From contig NC_088300.1 of NCBI RefSeq assembly GCF_032854445.1, positions 64,702,984 through 64,766,983 on the forward strand: a stretch of DNA of 64,000 nt. Direction: 5' to 3'. The notes under the pieces were generated by a model. It was not told the DNA's origin. It was given only the letters and a program-made list of their open reading frames with translations, and ran no database searches. Positions 15,601 to 24,989 of the stretch are shown piece by piece; positions within the stretch are counted from its first letter, which is position 1; the number at the start of each line of letters is the position of its first letter. Both the position numbers and the translations under genes were made by a program. This DNA comes from Liolophura sinensis (Eukaryota; Mollusca; Polyplacophora; Chitonida; Chitonidae).

Positions 15601-18600
15601 GCCATGCTCTGCCCAGTTCCCTCCATGCTCTGCCCAGGTCCCTCCAGGCTCTGCCCAGGTCCCTCCGGGCACTGTCCAGTTCCCTCCAGGCTCTTCCCTG
15701 TTTCCTACATGCTCTGCCCTGTTCCTTCCAGGCTCTGCCCTGTTCCCTCCATGCTCTGCCTGGTTCCCTCCAGGCTCTGCCCTGTTTCCTACAGGCTCTG
15801 CCTAGTTCCCTCCAGGCTCTCCCTATTTTCCTCCAGGATCTGCCCAGCTCCCTCCAGGTTCTGCCCATTTTCCTCCAGGCTCTCCCTAGTTTCCTACAGG
15901 ATCTGCCCAGTTTCCTCCAGGTTCTGCCCAGTTTCTGTCCAGTTTCCTCCAGGCGCTGTCCAGTTCCCTCCAGGCTCTGCCCAGTTCTCTACAGTCTCTG
16001 CCCAGTTCTCTACAGGTTCTGGCCAGTTCTCTACAGGCTCTGCCCAGTTTCCACCAGGCTCTGCCCAGTTCCCTCCAGGCTCTGTCCAGTTCCCTCCAGG
16101 CTCTGTCCAGTTCCTTCCAGGCTCTGCCAGTTTCCCCCAACCATAAACCTGATGGTCACCATATAGATCAGCTGTCTTTGAGTGCAGTGTAAAATATTAA
16201 TCAGATACATTGAAAACACATTATCAAAATGAGACCCTTTTAGGATCAAACAAAACTTTGATAAAAACATCAAAAAATGATTTATTATATGTTGCAGAGT
16301 ATCTACTGATTCAGACACAGGTGGGAGAGAGCTGGGTGTGGAAGGAAAATACTTGCATGGAATGCTTCTGGTAAGATTTAGTCCGTAATACTGCAGCCAT
16401 ACTGACATGATCTAATTTAGGACCTTTGAAAGCAAAGAAAGAACTGCAATGAAGTACAAGTCAGATGACAGACCATTAAACACTGTCCTTAAAAATAGGA
16501 CCTGGAAATGAATTATTTGAAGCAAAGAATACAGATGTGATGTGACTGATACTGCTGGGTCACTAAAGACGACTGTAGAAATCCAACATTTTGAAACCAT
16601 CTGTGATGGCCATTTTTTTTTTTTTTTTCATGTTTTTAATGTAATAGGGTAAGGCTCCATCAAGTTAGTTAGCACAAATTCTAACACATCTGCCAAATGT
16701 GTACTCCACAGAGAATAGAGATGTACACTGCACATATCGAAGCGTGTATGCAGTGAATTTTTTCACGCGACCCAACACTTTTTTTGAGGAGTAACGTCAT
16801 AGCGTTCAGCAGGTTTGTTCCAACCACAGGAAGGATAGGTTGGTACCACATACAGTTTAAGCGTATGAAAACAAGCTATATGACGTCATCAACATGAAGC
16901 TATGCAGTTTAGTACCCCGTTCACACGGGCAAAGGTAACCTAGGTTTAACTTGCGGAAGTGGTTTTAAGCCAGTTTGATGTCGCCCATGTGAACGCAAAG
17001 TGGGGGCATTTAGTCTGGTTTATTTGCCCCAGTTCATGACCTCTTCTTAGTTTTTATTTCCTCGTCTCAGCACTCACTGCTGATATCTTCATGCAAAGAC
17101 TTACTTTAGGAATGCAAAGGTCACTTTTTGTTTTATTTCCTGTCAACTGTTCTGCTGTGACATTGTCAGTGCGTTCAGCTGTGTAATTACGTGGCCGGAA
17201 TTTGGCTGATCGCAGTTTGACGTGCTATATATTGTAAGATGTAAACCTACAACAGGTATACTTAGTTGGAAAAGGGAGTAATGAGTATTTCTGGCATCTA
17301 CCATAACTGCAGTGTGATGTACAATAATTTATAAGCAGATGTAAAATGAGACTAACTTGGTATGCAGTGAGCTTTTTTGACAAGAGTATCCATGACATGG
17401 TTGCTGCCTGGCCAGACGCAATCAGTTTGAGTTAAGCTGTCTCTTATTTGCCTGTCATCACTCTATGCTTGTATCTGTTATCCTTCCAGGGTTGCATACA
17501 ACTGTCACAAATAAGAATGAGCCCAGTCCAAATGTAAAATCAGAGGAAAGAAATAAATATCTTAGTCACAAACAAGCCAGTGGTGTTCCTTCTGTGAAAT
17601 TGAAAGGGCCGGTAAACTCCTGTTACATTAAGTTTATATCTGTTTGTATTTCTTATCACATGGTACACTACCAGTTTTATATTTAGCAATAAAAGAGTTC
17701 AGGCTTGAAATTCCCTAGTGGAGTGGGTACTTCAAACCAGACAGATTTGAAATACTTCACATCACATAGCTGCATGGCTGTTGGATAGTGGACAGAAGGA
17801 ACAGAGCCCATATATCCACTGCACTGCATGGTATGTGTGACCTCTGTGGTCATGATTGCCAGCGGTTTGGTGGTCTGAACTGGACACAAGGGTCTGCCCT
17901 CAGTGTTGGCTGTATATAAATATGTTCACATTTAATGAATGCTTTAATGGTGACAATACCTTCAGATGTATTCGCATAGCATGCTATTCAGTCCGTAGAC
18001 AACCTTATATTGGAAACATCCCAACCTCTTCTCTTATATATTGTCTTTCTCATGGGGGCCTACATGACCTAGTGGTTGGATTGATGGCGCAGCACAATTA
18101 CCCAAGAGCCTTTCACCAGTATGATTACTGTAAATTTAAATCCAGATTTTCATGCTGGCTTTCTCCCTGTCATTTGGGGAAAGATTTAACCTGCGGATGA
18201 ATGTGGGTTTCCCACAGGCACCGGCCGGTTTCTTCCACCATAATGCTGGCCGCTGTTCATATAAAGGAAATATTCTTGAGTACAATGTAAAACTCAATTC
18301 AAATAAATAAGTGAGTTTTGTTTATGACTAAAATTTTTTTTTTATTTTTTCAAAGAAAAAAAGCACAAAAGCTTAGATGTGGATGCTTTTTTTTTTTTTT
18401 ACAGTCTATCCTGCAGAACAGAGCAAATGTTGTAGGCCTATACTTGTGCGCAGAACTTCTCTCGATCATGGAGAAAGCCTTGCGGGATCTTGAAGGCTGT
18501 TGTCAGTTCTTAAGCCAATCCAAGGAGGGTAACGGTTTACATTTAGTTTTTTTGTCTTTCTTTCTAGCCTATGGCCTTTGCAGAGAGATGTCAATGTCCT

Positions 18601-20323
18601 GTGATAGAACAGAAGTGCTAAAACCTCTTTTGGGAACAGAGCTGATAAAAACTGTTTTGAGATTTAATACTACCTGATATTGTATCCCAAATACTACCAT
18701 AGTAAAGCCAAGTGTGCCATTTTAATAGTTTTTTTATATTATGAATTAAGTGAAAAATGTCTTTATCCAACATAGTAAAATCAGTTCTGCTAAGTTTTAA
18801 CACTGAGTAATACTCAAAATATTTTTCTTCCATTTAGGATAGTTAGGATGGGGGTAGTTACTGAATCTTGATGTTTTTCATGGTTTCTCTAGATAATGTA
18901 ATATTCCCTGCACTGGCCTCCCCTGAAACCTTCACCTGTCTGACAAGGCTATTGCTGTTTGCTGATCTCTCTCTGACCTCAGGGATGGTTACTGATGCTG
19001 ATGTTGTGGACAGGGTGGAGAAGTCTGTACAGAAACTCTCACAGGTTAGGGTGAGATTTTACTAGTTACACATGTTACAACCCTTGAATTGTTGTCTACA
19101 ACTTAGCCAATGGGAATATTACCGGTAACATCCAGCCTCCTCTCAATTGACTCCAGTGAGTGTTTTATTCCAACTGTTCATGTATGTGTTCAAGAAGTGG
19201 TAACATGGGTGTCCCTAGCACCATAGCTTAAGCAGAATTAGGTAAAAAAAAAATGCAGTGGTGAACTACCCAAAATGCTGTGTTGTCATCACATTAAATA
19301 TACAGCTGCCAGCTGCCTGTGGATGGTCGTGGGTTTTCCCCGGGCTGTACCCAGTTTCCTCTCACCATAAAGCTGGTGGCTGTCGTATAACTGAAATATT
19401 CTTGAATGCGGCATAAAACACCAATCAGATAAATAAATATACAACCACATTAAAACAGTACAAGGGGACAGCCCATTGGAATCAAGCTTGCAGGCAGGGT
19501 GAGCTCAGGGAACGTTAATGCGGAGTCTCTGACATGACAAAGAATCCTGGGTAGAATGCAGTGGTTATCCACAATCTTACTAGTGGGAATTTCCATATGG
19601 TCTGGTGGTAACATTATTAATGTGTTTCAAATCCCAACAGGCATTGTGGCCTCTAAACCTAAGATTGTGGTGATTTGACTTGCATGGTTCCACCTATATA
19701 GGGAAAGCATTTATGGTGGTGACCTTAAATGATCCAAATTTAACTGGAAAATGCACATTGCCTGGTGATGTATACAAATTTGAACATTAAGGTATTACTT
19801 TGGATGCTGTTTGAAAATATAATTGTCCACATAAGATTCTTAACATTAAAGATGCATTGTTTACATATGAACTATGTATAAATTATATGATAACCTGTCA
19901 GGATCAGATAACACTTTTCTGGTATGTCTAAACATGTGCTATGTCAATGGTCAAATTTTTTAAAGATTAGGGCAGTGAGAAAGTTGGGAGTACATTTAAA
20001 TACATTGAGTGAGAACTGCACATCAGTTTGATAATTATATGAATACTTAAATGAGCACTCTAGCAGCTGAGGGAATTTCTCAAAGGTTGTCAATATAGGA
20101 AAGTCATTTTGTCTTCAAAATAGAGCAGAAGCTCCAGACAGTTATTCAGAATAAACACAGAAACATGGAGGATGAACACATGGAAATGGCAGTATTTAAA
20201 GGTACTTTTCATTTTCCTCTTTTTCAGAATTTAATTGTTGTACATTTTCGTCCACAGGTGTTGTGTTTAAAACCATTCCTTGGAGAAATTTTACAGAAAA
20301 TTCTTGTTGGTCAAAGCAGGTGA
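283..20323 (+). CDS. THADA: THADA, tRNA (32-2'-O)-methyltransferase regulator, 5'-partial
   Basis: Large HEAT/ARM-like scaffold with a DUF2428 core. THADA and yeast Trm732 partner FTSJ1/Trm7 in 2'-O-methylation of tRNA position 32. Exons by splice sites and phase: 283-537, 794-958, 1347-1456, 1816-2003, 2451-2647, 3794-3997, 4259-4389, 4994-5131, 5360-5464, 6696-6806, 7724-7967, 8548-8785, 9660-9887, 10334-10559, 11393-11596, 12304-12539, 13061-13219, 13562-13670, 14441-14473, 15015-15127, 16298-16370, 18405-18528, 18893-19044, then probably 20258-20323. They give about 1,270 residues; human THADA has about 1,950, so roughly the N-terminal third lies upstream. Diagnostic motifs are LPLNLN in the first exon, TRRSGGLP in exon 10 and SWAVRNSATQLFS in exon 11, all typical of the family. 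Phases agree across every junction to 16370. The link 16370-18405 and the last exon are less certain, so an exon could be missing there. Confidence 0.93.
1457..1815 (+). other. GC-AG intron of THADA
   Basis: Exon 3 ends GATGAG and the intron starts GCAAGT, so the donor is GC rather than GT while the rest of the donor matches consensus. The acceptor is TTGCACAG at 1815. Joining 1456 to 1816 gives DGTDEVQNLA, which fits the conserved THADA repeat in phase 0. No GT donor keeps the frame. Confidence 0.75.
3411..3545 (+). repeat. SINE copy, 3' part
   Basis: Truncated copy of the dispersed SINE in a THADA intron. It runs from the core (GTCGTGGGTTTCCCCC) through the CACCAATCAAAT box to an (AAAT)n tail. 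Confidence 0.8.
4785..4840. repeat. (TA)n microsatellite
   Basis: About 45 bp of uninterrupted TA repeat in a THADA intron. The isoleucine/tyrosine-rich open frames over it on the minus strand are artefacts. Confidence 0.95.
6008..6275 (-). repeat. SINE, near full length
   Basis: Minus-strand copy with both parts of the family. A tRNA-like head has an A-box-like motif (complement of 6253-6264) and a B-box-like GAGTTCAAGTCC (complement of 6185-6196). It is followed by the conserved core and an AAAT tail at 6008-6025. It sits in the THADA intron 5465-6695. Confidence 0.85.
6345..6600 (+). repeat. Dispersed repeat, family C copy 1
   Basis: Shares ordered blocks (GAAAATCCAC, TTTTTCAAGGC, CCACAAATTAGATGAT, CCTCCTCTGAAAATGAAAAA) with 11685-11940 and, in part, 13375-13500. 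All three copies lie in THADA introns. I cannot assign a superfamily. Confidence 0.6.
7505..7700 (+). repeat. Dispersed repeat, family A copy 1
   Basis: Aligns with 14750-14975 through the blocks TTCCCTGATTCTGA, AGTTCTGTT, ATCCTACTGG/ATTCTACTGG and CCCCTAAAAATGC then TTTTGGGTCATT. A weaker match is at 31735-31830. Ancient, non-coding. Confidence 0.6.
9160..9425 (-). repeat. Dispersed molluscan-type repeat
   Basis: Non-coding block in the THADA intron 8786-9659. It ends on the plus strand in GTTTGATCCCAGGG...GCTCTAGCCATTGGGCCAC, which read in reverse resembles a tRNA-like head followed by a body. It differs in sequence from the main SINE family. Class is inferred. Confidence 0.45.
10960..11290 (+). 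repeat. Dispersed repeat, family B copy 1
   Basis: Aligns with 46585-46900 in TTC8 intron 7 through shared blocks: AACATACCT, GTGATAT, TGCTGCCATGTT, CCAATC, AGTT.TTTCTAT.A.CCGAGA, TGTCAGAACAA. About 300 bp, non-coding, diverged. Confidence 0.65.
11685..11940 (+). repeat. Dispersed repeat, family C copy 2
   Basis: Second copy of the family at 6345-6600, with the same ordered blocks plus an extra insert in the middle. It lies in the THADA intron 11597-12303. Confidence 0.6.
12820..13005 (+). repeat. Dispersed repeat, family D copy 1
   Basis: Matches 22065-22235 through GGGACAGATAGT.TTAGTG, GAAAGTA.AGATAT, TTTAGATGG.TTAA.CATGTGA.AAAAA and CATATATATT..CTAAAA. Non-coding. Confidence 0.6.
13375..13500 (+). 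repeat. Dispersed repeat, family C copy 3 (3' part)
   Basis: Carries the terminal part of family C: CCTCCTCCAACATTG, then TTACTCTGCCAG, then a short AT-rich end. It lies just upstream of the acceptor of the exon at 13562. Confidence 0.5.
14050..14217 (+). repeat. SINE copy, 3' part
   Basis: Core and tail of the SINE (GGTCGTGGGTTTCCCCC...CAATCAAATAAATAAATA) in a THADA intron; the tRNA-like head is missing. Confidence 0.85.
14750..14975 (+). repeat. Dispersed repeat, family A copy 2
   Basis: Second copy of the repeat at 7505-7700, ending shortly before the acceptor of the THADA exon at 15015. Confidence 0.6.
15413..16140 (+). repeat. 21-bp C/T-rich minisatellite with poly-C tract
   Basis: About 700 bp of a degenerate 21-bp unit (CAGTTCCCTCCAGGCTCTGCC) fills most of the THADA intron 15128-16297. 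It contains an uninterrupted C run of about 22 bases at 15450-15472. Because the unit is seven codons long, several frames stay open on both strands, giving proline/serine-rich or glycine/arginine-rich frames of up to 276 codons. I treat these as by-products. Confidence 0.95.
18050..18310 (+). repeat. SINE, diverged near full-length copy
   Basis: Starts with a tRNA-like head (GGGGGCCTACATGACCTAG...CCAAGAGCCTTTCACCAG) and runs through the core to AATTCAAATAAATAA. Many substitutions make it an old copy. It lies just before the THADA exon at 18405. Confidence 0.8.
19315..19442 (+). repeat. SINE copy, 3' part
   Basis: Core and tail copy between the last two THADA exons called here, ending in CACCAATCAGATAAATAAAT. 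Confidence 0.8.
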
Positions 20324-20795
20324 CAGGATGGTTCTGCTGTTCCTGGAAATACACAGAAGTAGTTGAGATATTTTTCATTACACTGACAAAAGAAACACTG
20401 AATCTGCTGTGAGTGCTAAACTGATGTAAACTCTGAGACAGAAAGTTAGTTAAATTGTTTACATGTACCAGTACTCTAGAAAGGCCAGTGAATTTAAGAA
20501 GTAAGTTTGTTTCTCTCTGTAGAACTTTTTTCTTAACCTTATTGATTCCAACGACAACAAATTTATGTTATGGTAATATACTCATTGAGCTCAAAAGAAT
20601 GTTAAGATACTGACAGTGTTCAAAGTACAGACATTACCTTTGTAACATATTGAAATGCATCAAAAACACTCCAGAGATGTTACCTTTGTAACATGTTGAA
20701 ATGCATCAAAAACACTCCAGAGATAAAAATTGGAATAGACCCTAAACTAAATTTTATTTGGTGTTGGTTGTGTATTACATTCACTTGCAGATAAA
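20324..20795 (+). other. THADA 3' flank
   Basis: No further coding exon is supported. The only clear structure is the 46-bp duplication at 20634-20725. No strong AATAAA signal lies close to the proposed stop, one reason why the last exon is uncertain. Confidence 0.5.
20634..20725 (+). repeat. 46-bp tandem duplication
   Basis: Two nearly identical 46-bp units (TTACCTTTGTAACAT...CACTCCAGAGATG), one substitution apart over most of the unit; a recent local duplication. Confidence 0.9.
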
Positions 20796-21215
20796 TCAAT
20801 TACGCATTGGTAATGACAAAGCACAAATTTTAATGCATAGGAAATGGAACAAGAGAGAGGTCCAAAGACAAAAGTCAAGGTACCGCTTCGAGCAGACAGG
20901 TGATCCCTGACAATCTGTCCGTCTTTCTTTGATGTTGTCACACGTGGTTGCTTTGGTCACACGTGGTTCCTGTGGTCGTTGCCAGTCTATGTTACGACCC
21001 GTCTGCTGAAATCGCTGATTCAGTCCTGTGATGGTGCTTTGATGACATCCAAACCTTGCTGCTATGGCCCTTGTGGTCAGGTCAGCATCAGTCAAGGCAG
21101 TGGTGCGCTCCTGTTCCACAGGTGTCATTCGCGGCATTGCGCCCTCAGTGATTATGCGGATAACCTTGAGTGTCTTCCCTTTATATCCCATTTTTGCGCA
21201 CACAAGTAAGGACAC
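20796..21215 (-). pseudogene. Tc1/mariner-like transposase remnant
   Basis: The minus strand encodes the N-terminal helix-turn-helix of a Tc1-like transposase (PRMTPVEQERTTAL, then RAIAARFGCHQSTITGLNQR), which would bind the transposon ends. A 19-bp tandem duplication at 938-975 of the 20-kb block (20938-20975) shifts the frame. Reading resumes in the next frame as TSKKDGQIVRDHLSARS. The sequence then departs from the family and the DDE/D catalytic domain is absent. It is therefore truncated, frame-broken and inactive. Confidence 0.8.
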
Positions 21216-21604
21216 GTTCAGATTTTCGTGCTTTTCAGGAGTAAAAGCTGTTTTTCAGTCCTCTGCCTTATTGTGTTTTGATGAAGACTCACACAAACGC
21301 TATCAAACCTGACCGCATCTTTGGAGCGTCCCCTAACCATGGAGATTTCTGTTGCTATTCTCAAACTATCATGATATTTTCATGGGTTCATGTTAATGCG
21401 TTTTTAAAGCGGGTCAGTATATGTATAATAAATGAATTATTCTACAACACATTCTTGACGAATTTGTTTGTTTTGTATGGAATGTTCTCAGATATCAATA
21501 GTGTGACAAAATGCATTTTTTCACCAAATGATATTATTGTCTGTAATCCGGCAAATAAAAAGTCCTCCAATATTATTACTAAACATATCCATGTCTTGGA
21601 AATT

Positions 21605-21775
21605 TTTTTTTTTTTTTTTTTTTTTTTGATTGGTGTTTTACGCCGTACTCAAGAATATTTCACTTATACGACGGCGGCCAGCATTATGGTGGGTGGAAAC
21701 CGGGCAGAGCCCGGGGGAAACCCACGACCATCCGCAGGTTGCTGGCAGACCATCTCACGTACGGCCGTTTTGGAA
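21605..21775 (-). repeat. SINE copy, 3' part
   Basis: Minus-strand copy with a well conserved core. On the plus strand it reads poly-T, GATTGGTGTTTTACGCCG and ACCATCCGCAGGTTGCTGG. The head is missing. Confidence 0.85.
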
Positions 21776-21917
21776 ATGAAGGCAGAACGTTGCAAAATCC
21801 AAACAATGGTGGCATTTATATTTACTTAACTCGGGAGGTTTTCTTGAAAGTTTTGTATGTGGTTTTACATTAAAAAAAATAAAATAAAAATACACTTGGA
21901 TATATTATGTTGTACTA

Positions 21918-21918
<1 letters not shown>

Positions 21919-21958
<40 letters not shown>

Positions 21959-21972
21959 CGCGCGCGCGCGCT
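21919..21972. repeat. (TG)n-(CG)n alternating tract
   Basis: About 30 bp of TG repeat runs directly into GTGCGCGCGCGCGCGC. Uninterrupted purine-pyrimidine alternation of this kind readily forms Z-DNA under negative supercoiling. Confidence 0.95.
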
Positions 21973-22064
21973 TGTCATCAGCTTATACACGTGCTAGCGT
22001 GGGGTGTGCTTCAGGGATACACCGAACATTCTGTTATGGCAGAAATTATGTTGGAAGCGACACC

Positions 22065-22235
22065 CTGATTTTTTAAGTTTAGGACAGATAGTTTTAGTGA
22101 TAAAAGCAAAGAATAACATTTTTCTCCTAGGCATTGGGGAAAGTAGAGATATGAATATGTTTTAGATGGATTAAACATGTGAAGAAAAAATATTTCTGCT
22201 ATAATTGCATGTATATTTTCTAAAAAGAGAAGACT
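22065..22235 (+). repeat. Dispersed repeat, family D copy 2
   Basis: Second copy of the repeat at 12820-13005; non-coding. Confidence 0.55.
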
Positions 22236-22798
22236 AGGTGTCCTAAATGTTAGAAACATTAGGGTAAACTCCAAATAAACAGAAGACCACTATCCATTGG
22301 TAAGAATGTGTGAAGTATGTCAAAGTGACAGTTTGGGCGATGATTTGTGTAAGGTAAAACAATCCTTACTCCGAACAGCCCCACTGGAAATAAATCGATG
22401 TGTCCTGACACAGCTTCAGTTTTATTTCCATTATTCATGAGGAATGGCATTACCCAGTCATGAAGATATGAAGTTCCGTAAAGGGAAGCACCCATAAATG
22501 TTCCTTCTCTACATTGCTTGGAGGCAAGTGCTATTCATTCATATCAGTCAGCACAACAGTGCATGAGAATCATTTCGAAATACTTTAGGAAAGATGACCA
22601 TGAATGGTGAGATACTCAAGGACAGCCATTCTCTTCCAAACTTCAGCAAATTCAAATTCCATACACATTCTGGGATTTTTTATGTATGCATGATTAGTTT
22701 AGAGTTTGGAATATTGTTAGCGTAATCAATGTGAAAAGGCTCTTTTTTTTGTATTTGTTATAATCACAATTTTTTATGTATATATCTTTCAATTACCG

Positions 22799-23496
22799 TT
22801 ATACCACGGTATTGTTATGCATTTTGGAGCCGTTATGAGAGAGGTCGATCCAAATTCTAGAAAGGCACACCGTCGTGATGTTGAAAGCAAACGTATTCAG
22901 CTGGTTCTGGTCAAGCTCATATTGTTTACCATCACACCAATATCTCCACTCCAACTTTTCACCTGAAAAAAAAAAATACACCATCAGTTTTCTATCCAGC
23001 CCCATTTCTTCCTTCTCTTTGCAATTCTTAATGAATGGAATTCAATGGATTACGCCAAGGTAAAGGACTTTTCACTTATGTATTACAAGGAAACCACCAC
23101 AACTTGTCAGGTAACCTACCTGAAAAACATCAGTATATCCAAAGCCATATAACCTATGCGCCTCTTAACCGACCGTGGGTTTCCACCGGGATTTGCCCGG
23201 TTTCCTTCCACCAGAATGCTGGCCGCCGTCGTATATAAGTGAAATGTTCTGGAGTACGGCGTAAAACACCAATCAAATAAATAAATCCTAACCATGACCA
23301 GCTCGAAGCCATTATTCTGTTCAAAAACAACTCCAGAACACCAAATACACGCAGTACTTAGATCTGAGTGAACATCTTAATAACCCCCCTTCAGGCAATG
23401 ATCGCATAAACAGAAATGCTGATTACCTTCAAAGCCAAAAGTGAGTTCCCGATTGGTGTTTCTAACCTGGCCAGTCGTGCATTGAACTAGCTCCAG
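22799..23496 (-). pseudogene. Two orphan 3' coding exons, unknown product
   Basis: On the minus strand an exon ending at 23427 (reading ..CTTGQVRNTNRELTFGFE, donor GTAATC) joins in phase to an exon at 22962-22799. That second exon has a strong poly-T acceptor and encodes 53 residues before a stop, including EKLEWRYWCDGKQYEL and FNITTVCLSRIW. The join keeps the frame exactly and both splice sites are good. I do not recognise the family, and no 5' exons are visible upstream. It could be the end of a real gene, a gene fragment, or chance. Confidence 0.35.
23165..23290 (+). repeat. SINE copy, 3' part
   Basis: Core and tail copy ending CACCAATCAAATAAATAAAT. Confidence 0.85.
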
Positions 23497-23639
23497 ATAT
23501 GGTGATCATGTCATTGTATGTAATATGTTGTACAGCATTTCTTGTCTTCAGAATGGTACAACTTCTCCAAGCATCAAAGCTCTTAATTAAACCACATTGC
23601 TTATAACCACTGCTTATTGGGACCAACAAAGAACACTTA

Positions 23640-23765
23640 CATAGGATACCCGCTGGTATATTGGGCCATAACTAAACGGTATGAGGAAAACCCACGACCA
23701 TCCGCATGTTGTTGCAGACCTTCCCACGTATGATGCAGAGAGGAAGCCAGCATAACACGAGTTAC
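23640..23765 (-). repeat. SINE fragment, middle part
   Basis: The plus strand reads AAACCCACGACCATCCGCAT...GCAGACCTTCCCACGTA...GAGAGGAAGCCAGCAT. This is the central part of the SINE in minus orientation, without head or tail. Confidence 0.7.
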
Positions 23766-24224
23766 GAAAAGCAACATTGATAGCATGCTTGTATGTATTT
23801 CGAAGAATTCCTTGACGAAAATCAACCGGCATAATTGTCGCCATATGCACCACGCATACAGAGGATGCCCGCTGCTAGGTAGGGCCGTAGATAAATGGTG
23901 TAAATGGTTGTATGCATTTCATAGCCACAAATAGGCCCTAGTTCCCGAGCAATGCCAACCATGTACAATCCATCCGTACTTTGCTGTACCGTATATAAGC
24001 AAGAAGAAAAAAATTAGCAAATCTAAAGATCTGGACGGTCGACTTTTCATCCATCAATTTGCAGTCTTTGTAAAGTTTATATGTACACACAAAACACACT
24101 TTTTGATGAAATCTAACACTTGTGTTGTTTGCAAACAAAACAAAAAATGTATTACTCCAACACAAACGTGTTAAATAAATGTGAAGAACACATGTTTGTG
24201 TTACAAAATAAAATAAACCAATTT

Positions 24225-24262
24225 ATTTAATTGGTTGGTGATTTACGCCGTACTCACAAAAG
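24225..24262 (-). repeat. SINE tail fragment
   Basis: A 35-bp minus-strand piece of the SINE 3' end (TTTATTTAATTGG then GTGATTTACGCCGTACTCA) lies among repeated ACTTGTGTT words. Confidence 0.6.
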
Positions 24263-24555
24263 AAACACAAACTTGTGTTGACTCAAAATGAGGTAATTTA
24301 AGCATATTATGTGCAGTTTACCTAACTTGTGTTGGTTCAACAAAAACTTGTGTTTTTTACCGCAATTATTGTGTATAACAATAAAGAAGGTTAAAACTGG
24401 TGAGTGCAATAGGCTATATGTGCATTATATGTGTATTAGACACTTTTCATCCATGTTAATAAGTGCACCACACATTTGGCAGGTATACACATGTGTTGCA
24501 TGCTTCATGTAGAATGCATTGATTCAGCCGAGCTTTCAAATATATACCAGCAAGG

Positions 24556-24692
24556 TCTGCCAGCAACCTGTGGATGGTCGTGGGTATTCCCCTGGCTCTG
24601 CCTGTTTTCCTCCCACCATAATGCTAGCCACCGTCATATAAGTGAAAAAGTCTTGAACACGGGGTAAAACACCAGTCAAATAAATAAAATAC
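24556..24692 (+). repeat. SINE copy, 3' part
   Basis: Core and tail copy starting TCTGCCAGCAACCTGTGG and ending CAGTCAAATAAATAAA. Confidence 0.85.
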
Positions 24693-24989
24693 CAGCATCG
24701 CTGTTCTGGACTACTGGCTCAAACTCTGCAGTACCCTGCAACTGCTGTACACTGATGCAAAAACTGAAAATTGTTTGGAAGCTTGGAAACCTTAAAACTA
24801 CGTGCAGTTTTAGTTCATATCTAAGACTATTGGTGTTAAGGAACTTTCTTGGTACACAAATAAGTAATGGTCAGCCAGGTGTCAGTGTAACCTGACTGTA
24901 GGACATCATGTATAGTAACTTCGACATGGCTTCCCAGTCAGGCTGCAGCTCAGTCATGGGCGGAGTTTTAGGTGAAATACTATATTCAT

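Noticed and set aside
15316-16166. Overlapping long proline/serine-rich and glycine/arginine-rich frames on both strands
   Set aside because: They are translations of a 21-bp tandem repeat inside a THADA intron; several frames are open at once, which a real gene would not show.
17491-17611. Possible THADA exon after a good acceptor (LHTTVTNKNEPSPNV frame)
   Set aside because: Its only open frame does not fit phase 0 of the preceding exon, and its length would break the frame of the next one.
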